DNA from: Penium margaritaceum
Taxonomy: Eukaryota > Streptophyta > Zygnematophyceae > Desmidiales > Peniaceae
Direction: 5' to 3'
Length of the DNA: 20,426 nt
Assembly: GCA_023375785.1 (NCBI GenBank)
Contig: SZWC01001175.1
Coordinates: forward strand, 290,698-311,123
Each line of letters begins with the position of its first letter. Position 1 is the first letter of the stretch. Shown in pieces: positions 19,006 through 20,426 of the stretch. Made by a program: the position numbers and the translations under genes. Under the pieces are notes generated by a model, which was given only the letters and a program-made list of their open reading frames with translations, was not told the origin of the DNA and did not search any database.

Positions 19006-19596
19006 ATGTTCACTGTTTTGCGTTTAGTTTTTATTCCGAGACTTCGTGTGTATGGAGCATGGAGCTTTATCGATAACTACTTGTTCCTTCCAGTCCGGGC
19101 ACCGACGGCTTCGTCCTTTTTCGTTTCAAGGTCGGAATGGAAACAGTCCTCTGCCACCTTCGAAAAGCGTCTGAAATATCCTACAACCATCTTCCCTGGC
19201 AAGCAGCGACCAACCAGCCGCGAGCGTCCGCATCCTGCCACGCAATTCGTATCCTTGCCATCTTGGCACTTGCTACTGCCACGCTCATATTCAGCTGCCT
19301 GGCTTGGCCACCTTCATCGAACGGCTGCCAGCGCTGACCTCTTGGCGGCTACGCACAATGCCATTCGACGTCAAAATGACCTGCTAGGAAACGTCACTGA
19401 TCTTGGCTTACTCGTTCGCCAACCAGTCCCAAACGCGGCGGCAAAGGCGCGGATGATGTCCTCTAATGGCATGCTTCACATTGAACAAATGGCCAAGTCA
19501 CCCGACAACAAACTGTCTACGAGGGTGACAACTCCTCACAAAGCAATTCAAACAAGAGACTGGTACTGCACGCAAAGCGTGCATAGGGTTACATAG
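19006..19596 (+). CDS. Unrecognised 196-codon ORF in a GC-richer block
   Basis: An ATG-initiated ORF runs from 19006 to a TAG at 19594-19596, in a block clearly richer in G and C than the AT-rich DNA to its left and the satellite to its right. The predicted protein is basic and rich in Arg, Ser, Pro and Ala (for example KQRPTSRERPHPATQF and HNAIRRQNDLLGNVTDLGLL). It shows no signal peptide, clear membrane segment or domain I know. A shorter ORF in another frame (19137-19337) overlaps it. It may be chance openness in GC-rich DNA, a fragment of a transposable element, or an exon of a larger gene. No promoter, splice sites or neighbouring genes support it. Confidence 0.22.
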   Translation: MFTVLRLVFIPRLRVYGAWSFIDNYLFLPVRAPTASSFFVSRSEWKQSSATFEKRLKYPTTIFPGKQRPTSRERPHPATQFVSLPSWHLLLPRSYSAAWLGHLHRTAASADLLAATHNAIRRQNDLLGNVTDLGLLVRQPVPNAAAKARMMSSNGMLHIEQMAKSPDNKLSTRVTTPHKAIQTRDWYCTQSVHRVT

Positions 19597-19689
19597 TAAC
19601 TTCCAATGTGTTGTCATTTAGAGCAAGAAGAACATGCATTCATGCATGTTTTCATTCAAAGCAACATGAATGCATAATATCTGTTTATC

Positions 19690-20426
19690 TCTACCTATGT
19701 ATATGTATATCTATATCCATATCTTTATCTATACCTAAATGTTCATCTACATCCACAAATACTTTTACATTTACATCTATATCAACATTTACATGTACAC
19801 ATGTATCTTCATTTGCATATGCATGTACATGGACATCTACATCTACATCTACATCTACATATACATCTACACCTACATCTACATCTAAATCTACACCTAC
19901 TTCTACATCTACATCCACCTCTACCTCTACCTCTACCTCTACATCTACATCTACATCTACACCTACATCTACATCTACATCTACATCTACATCTACATCT
20001 ACATCTACATCTACATATACAACCACATCTATATCTACATCTATATCTACATCTATATCTACTTCTATACCTACATCTACATCTACATCTACATCTACAT
20101 CTCATTCTACATCTAAATCCACATCTAAATCTATATCTACATCTACATCTACATCTACATCTACATCTACATCTACATCTACATTTACATTTGTATCTAC
20201 ATCTACATCTACATCTACATCTAGATCTAGATCTAGATCTAGATCTATATCTTTATCCGTATCTGTATCTGTATCTGTATCTGTATCTACATCTACATGT
20301 GCATCTACATCTACATCTATATCTATATCTATATCTATATCTATATCTATATCTATATCTACATCTACATCTACATCTACATCTACATCTACATCTACAT
20401 CTACATCTACATCTACATCTACATCT
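19690..20426. repeat. (ACATCT)n hexanucleotide satellite with variant blocks, running off the right edge
   Basis: From about 19690 the sequence becomes a hexamer array, degenerate at first and then nearly pure (CTACAT)n. Variant units are clustered: CTCTAC near 19918-19941, CTAGAT at 20221-20244, ATCTGT near 20260-20287, and CTATAT near 20316-20361. The hexamer gives open frames on the minus strand (Val-Asp and Arg-Cys dipeptide repeats, 19691-20026 and 19809-20105), which are artefacts of the period. The unit is not a known telomere repeat. Confidence 0.96.

Noticed and set aside
19691-20105. Val-Asp and Arg-Cys repeat proteins on the minus strand
   Set aside because: They are direct translations of the hexamer satellite with no other coding signal.
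19690-20426. Telomere array or CRISPR-like repeat
   Set aside because: The unit ACATCT is not TTTAGGG or a known variant, and there are no spacers between units.

Overview
The window looks like nuclear DNA from a eukaryote of the green plant lineage. The evidence is a copia-type LTR retrotransposon with an initiator-tRNA-Met primer binding site of the plant type, a MuDR/MULE transposase carrying a SWIM zinc finger and spliceosomal introns, and a plant-like universal stress protein gene with four exons and GT-AG introns. An early-diverging streptophyte (charophyte alga, bryophyte or similar) is my guess; nothing in the window fixes the species.

Layout. Bases 1-2941 hold the 5' part of a minus-strand copia element: putative LTR, primer binding site, leader, gag, protease and the start of the GAG-pre-integrase region. 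It runs off the left edge, so integrase, reverse transcriptase and the second LTR are outside. This element abuts, and apparently interrupts the 3' end of, a decayed minus-strand MULE transposase gene (2942 to about 5853). That gene has an Ala/Pro-rich N-terminus built from a 12-bp minisatellite, a MuDR DNA-binding domain, a transposase core, a SWIM finger and a CCHC knuckle, and it is broken by several stops and frameshifts. From 5854 to 7661 there is no recognisable gene, but there is a G-quadruplex-like tract and a 30-bp tandem repeat.

The one convincing intact host gene is a minus-strand universal stress protein (UspA family). Its four exons lie between 7662 and 10144, encode 165 residues, and include the complete ATP-binding motif. 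From 10145 to 11959 no gene is recognised, although two possible minus-strand exons are noted. At 11960-12311 there is a 352-bp miniature LTR element (TRIM-like): two 140-bp direct repeats around a 72-bp core with a primer binding site and a polypurine tract. It sits inside AT-rich simple sequence.

From about 12.3 to 19.0 kb the DNA is strongly AT-rich and has no credible coding region. A small GC-richer island lies near 15.0 kb, and the G/C strand bias appears to change sign around it. A more GC-rich block at 19.0-19.6 kb carries an unrecognised 196-codon ORF. The window ends in a hexanucleotide (ACATCT)n array from about 19690 to the right edge, with patches of homogenised variant units.

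The parts do not form a pathway. The picture is one stress-protein gene flanked by nested, mutated transposable elements and simple-sequence DNA. I found no new multi-gene system. The points most worth a second look are the nested and decayed elements, the minisatellite-coded transposase N-terminus, and the very small TRIM.
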